Source of the DNA: Micromonospora aurantiaca ATCC 27029 | GTDB taxonomy: Bacteria; Actinomycetota; Actinomycetes; Mycobacteriales; Micromonosporaceae | DNA: 64,000 nt | Reading direction: 5' to 3' | Assembly: GCF_000145235.1 (NCBI RefSeq) | Contig: NC_014391.1 | Coordinates: 6,616,001-6,680,000 of the forward strand | Notes under the pieces: generated by a model | Databases searched by the model: none | What the model was told of the DNA's origin: nothing | The model's input: only the letters and a program-made list of their open reading frames with translations | Shown here: positions 60,961 to 64,000 of the stretch, piece after piece | Numbering within the stretch: position 1 is the first letter of the stretch | Layout: the number at the start of each line of letters is the position of its first letter | Translations under genes and position numbers: made by a program

Positions 60961-61036
60961 TCTATGAACATGTCAACCAACCCAACAACATGGGTGGTGG
61001 TTTGTTCAGAGTTGCACAGTGGACGCGTAGCAGCTT

Positions 61037-64000
<2,964 letters not shown>

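Overview
The window comes from a high-GC actinobacterium, most likely a Micromonospora-type member of the Micromonosporaceae. The main reasons are very GC-rich codon use, GTG starts, TAGGGT/TAGGCT-type -10 boxes a few bases before start codons, the actinobacterial order ffs-dnaX-ybaB-recR, a DUF3367/AftD-type arabinosyltransferase beside a DUF2613 peptide, and clusters of a GTTAAGAAGGGGCCCTTCC-like repeat that I associate with Micromonospora and Salinispora. The genus call is an inference. No phage, insertion sequence, transposase, integrase or CRISPR array was found.

Layout. 0-5.5 kb: secreted 5'-nucleotidase, a YGSN-type (gamma-glutamylcyclotransferase-like) protein, a CpdA-like phosphoesterase and a GAF-GGDEF diguanylate cyclase. 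5.5-11 kb: aspartate-family and leucine synthesis (asd, lysC, then leuA behind a leader peptide and attenuator). 11-13.7 kb: a DHA2-type exporter and a lipoprotein HNH nuclease. 13.7-19.7 kb: a complete family-5 oligopeptide ABC importer operon. 20-24.1 kb: recR, ybaB, an unusually long dnaX and the SRP RNA. 24.2-32.1 kb: a variable stretch between two tRNA-Ser genes. It holds an ECF42-type sigma factor with its DGPF partner, a zinc-ribbon/HTH/TPR regulator, a Nudix hydrolase, and a low-GC three-gene cassette coding a small membrane protein and two proteins with degenerate Nudix-like domains. 32.2-40.7 kb: deoD, a TetR regulator with a thioesterase, tadA with its partner, an M23 peptidase, an HhH-PHP protein, an EamA exporter and a DUF885 peptidase. 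40.7-44.6 kb: DUF6114, DUF6230 and DUF3068 envelope proteins, with three matching operator-like palindromes. 44.7-57.1 kb: an envelope polysaccharide locus (acyltransferase, GT4, DUF2613, two GT-C-like proteins, an AftD-like arabinosyltransferase and a flippase). 57-60.6 kb: a frameshifted nudC, a VanW protein and an F420/NADP-reductase-like protein. 60.8-64 kb: the 5S gene and most of the 23S gene of an rRNA operon on the minus strand.

How the parts work together. The 44.7-57.1 kb block looks like a unit for making, modifying and exporting an arabinose-containing wall glycan, which suits the arabinose and xylose found in Micromonosporaceae walls. The lysC-asd and leuA units supply amino acids; leuA appears controlled by translation of leucine codons in a leader peptide. 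The 29.3-31.9 kb cassette is the best candidate for an undescribed system: its base composition differs from its surroundings, its genes are co-directional, and it lies against the 3' end of a tRNA gene.

All calls were made by reading the sequence. No database search was run, so family names rest on recognised motifs, gene size and gene order.
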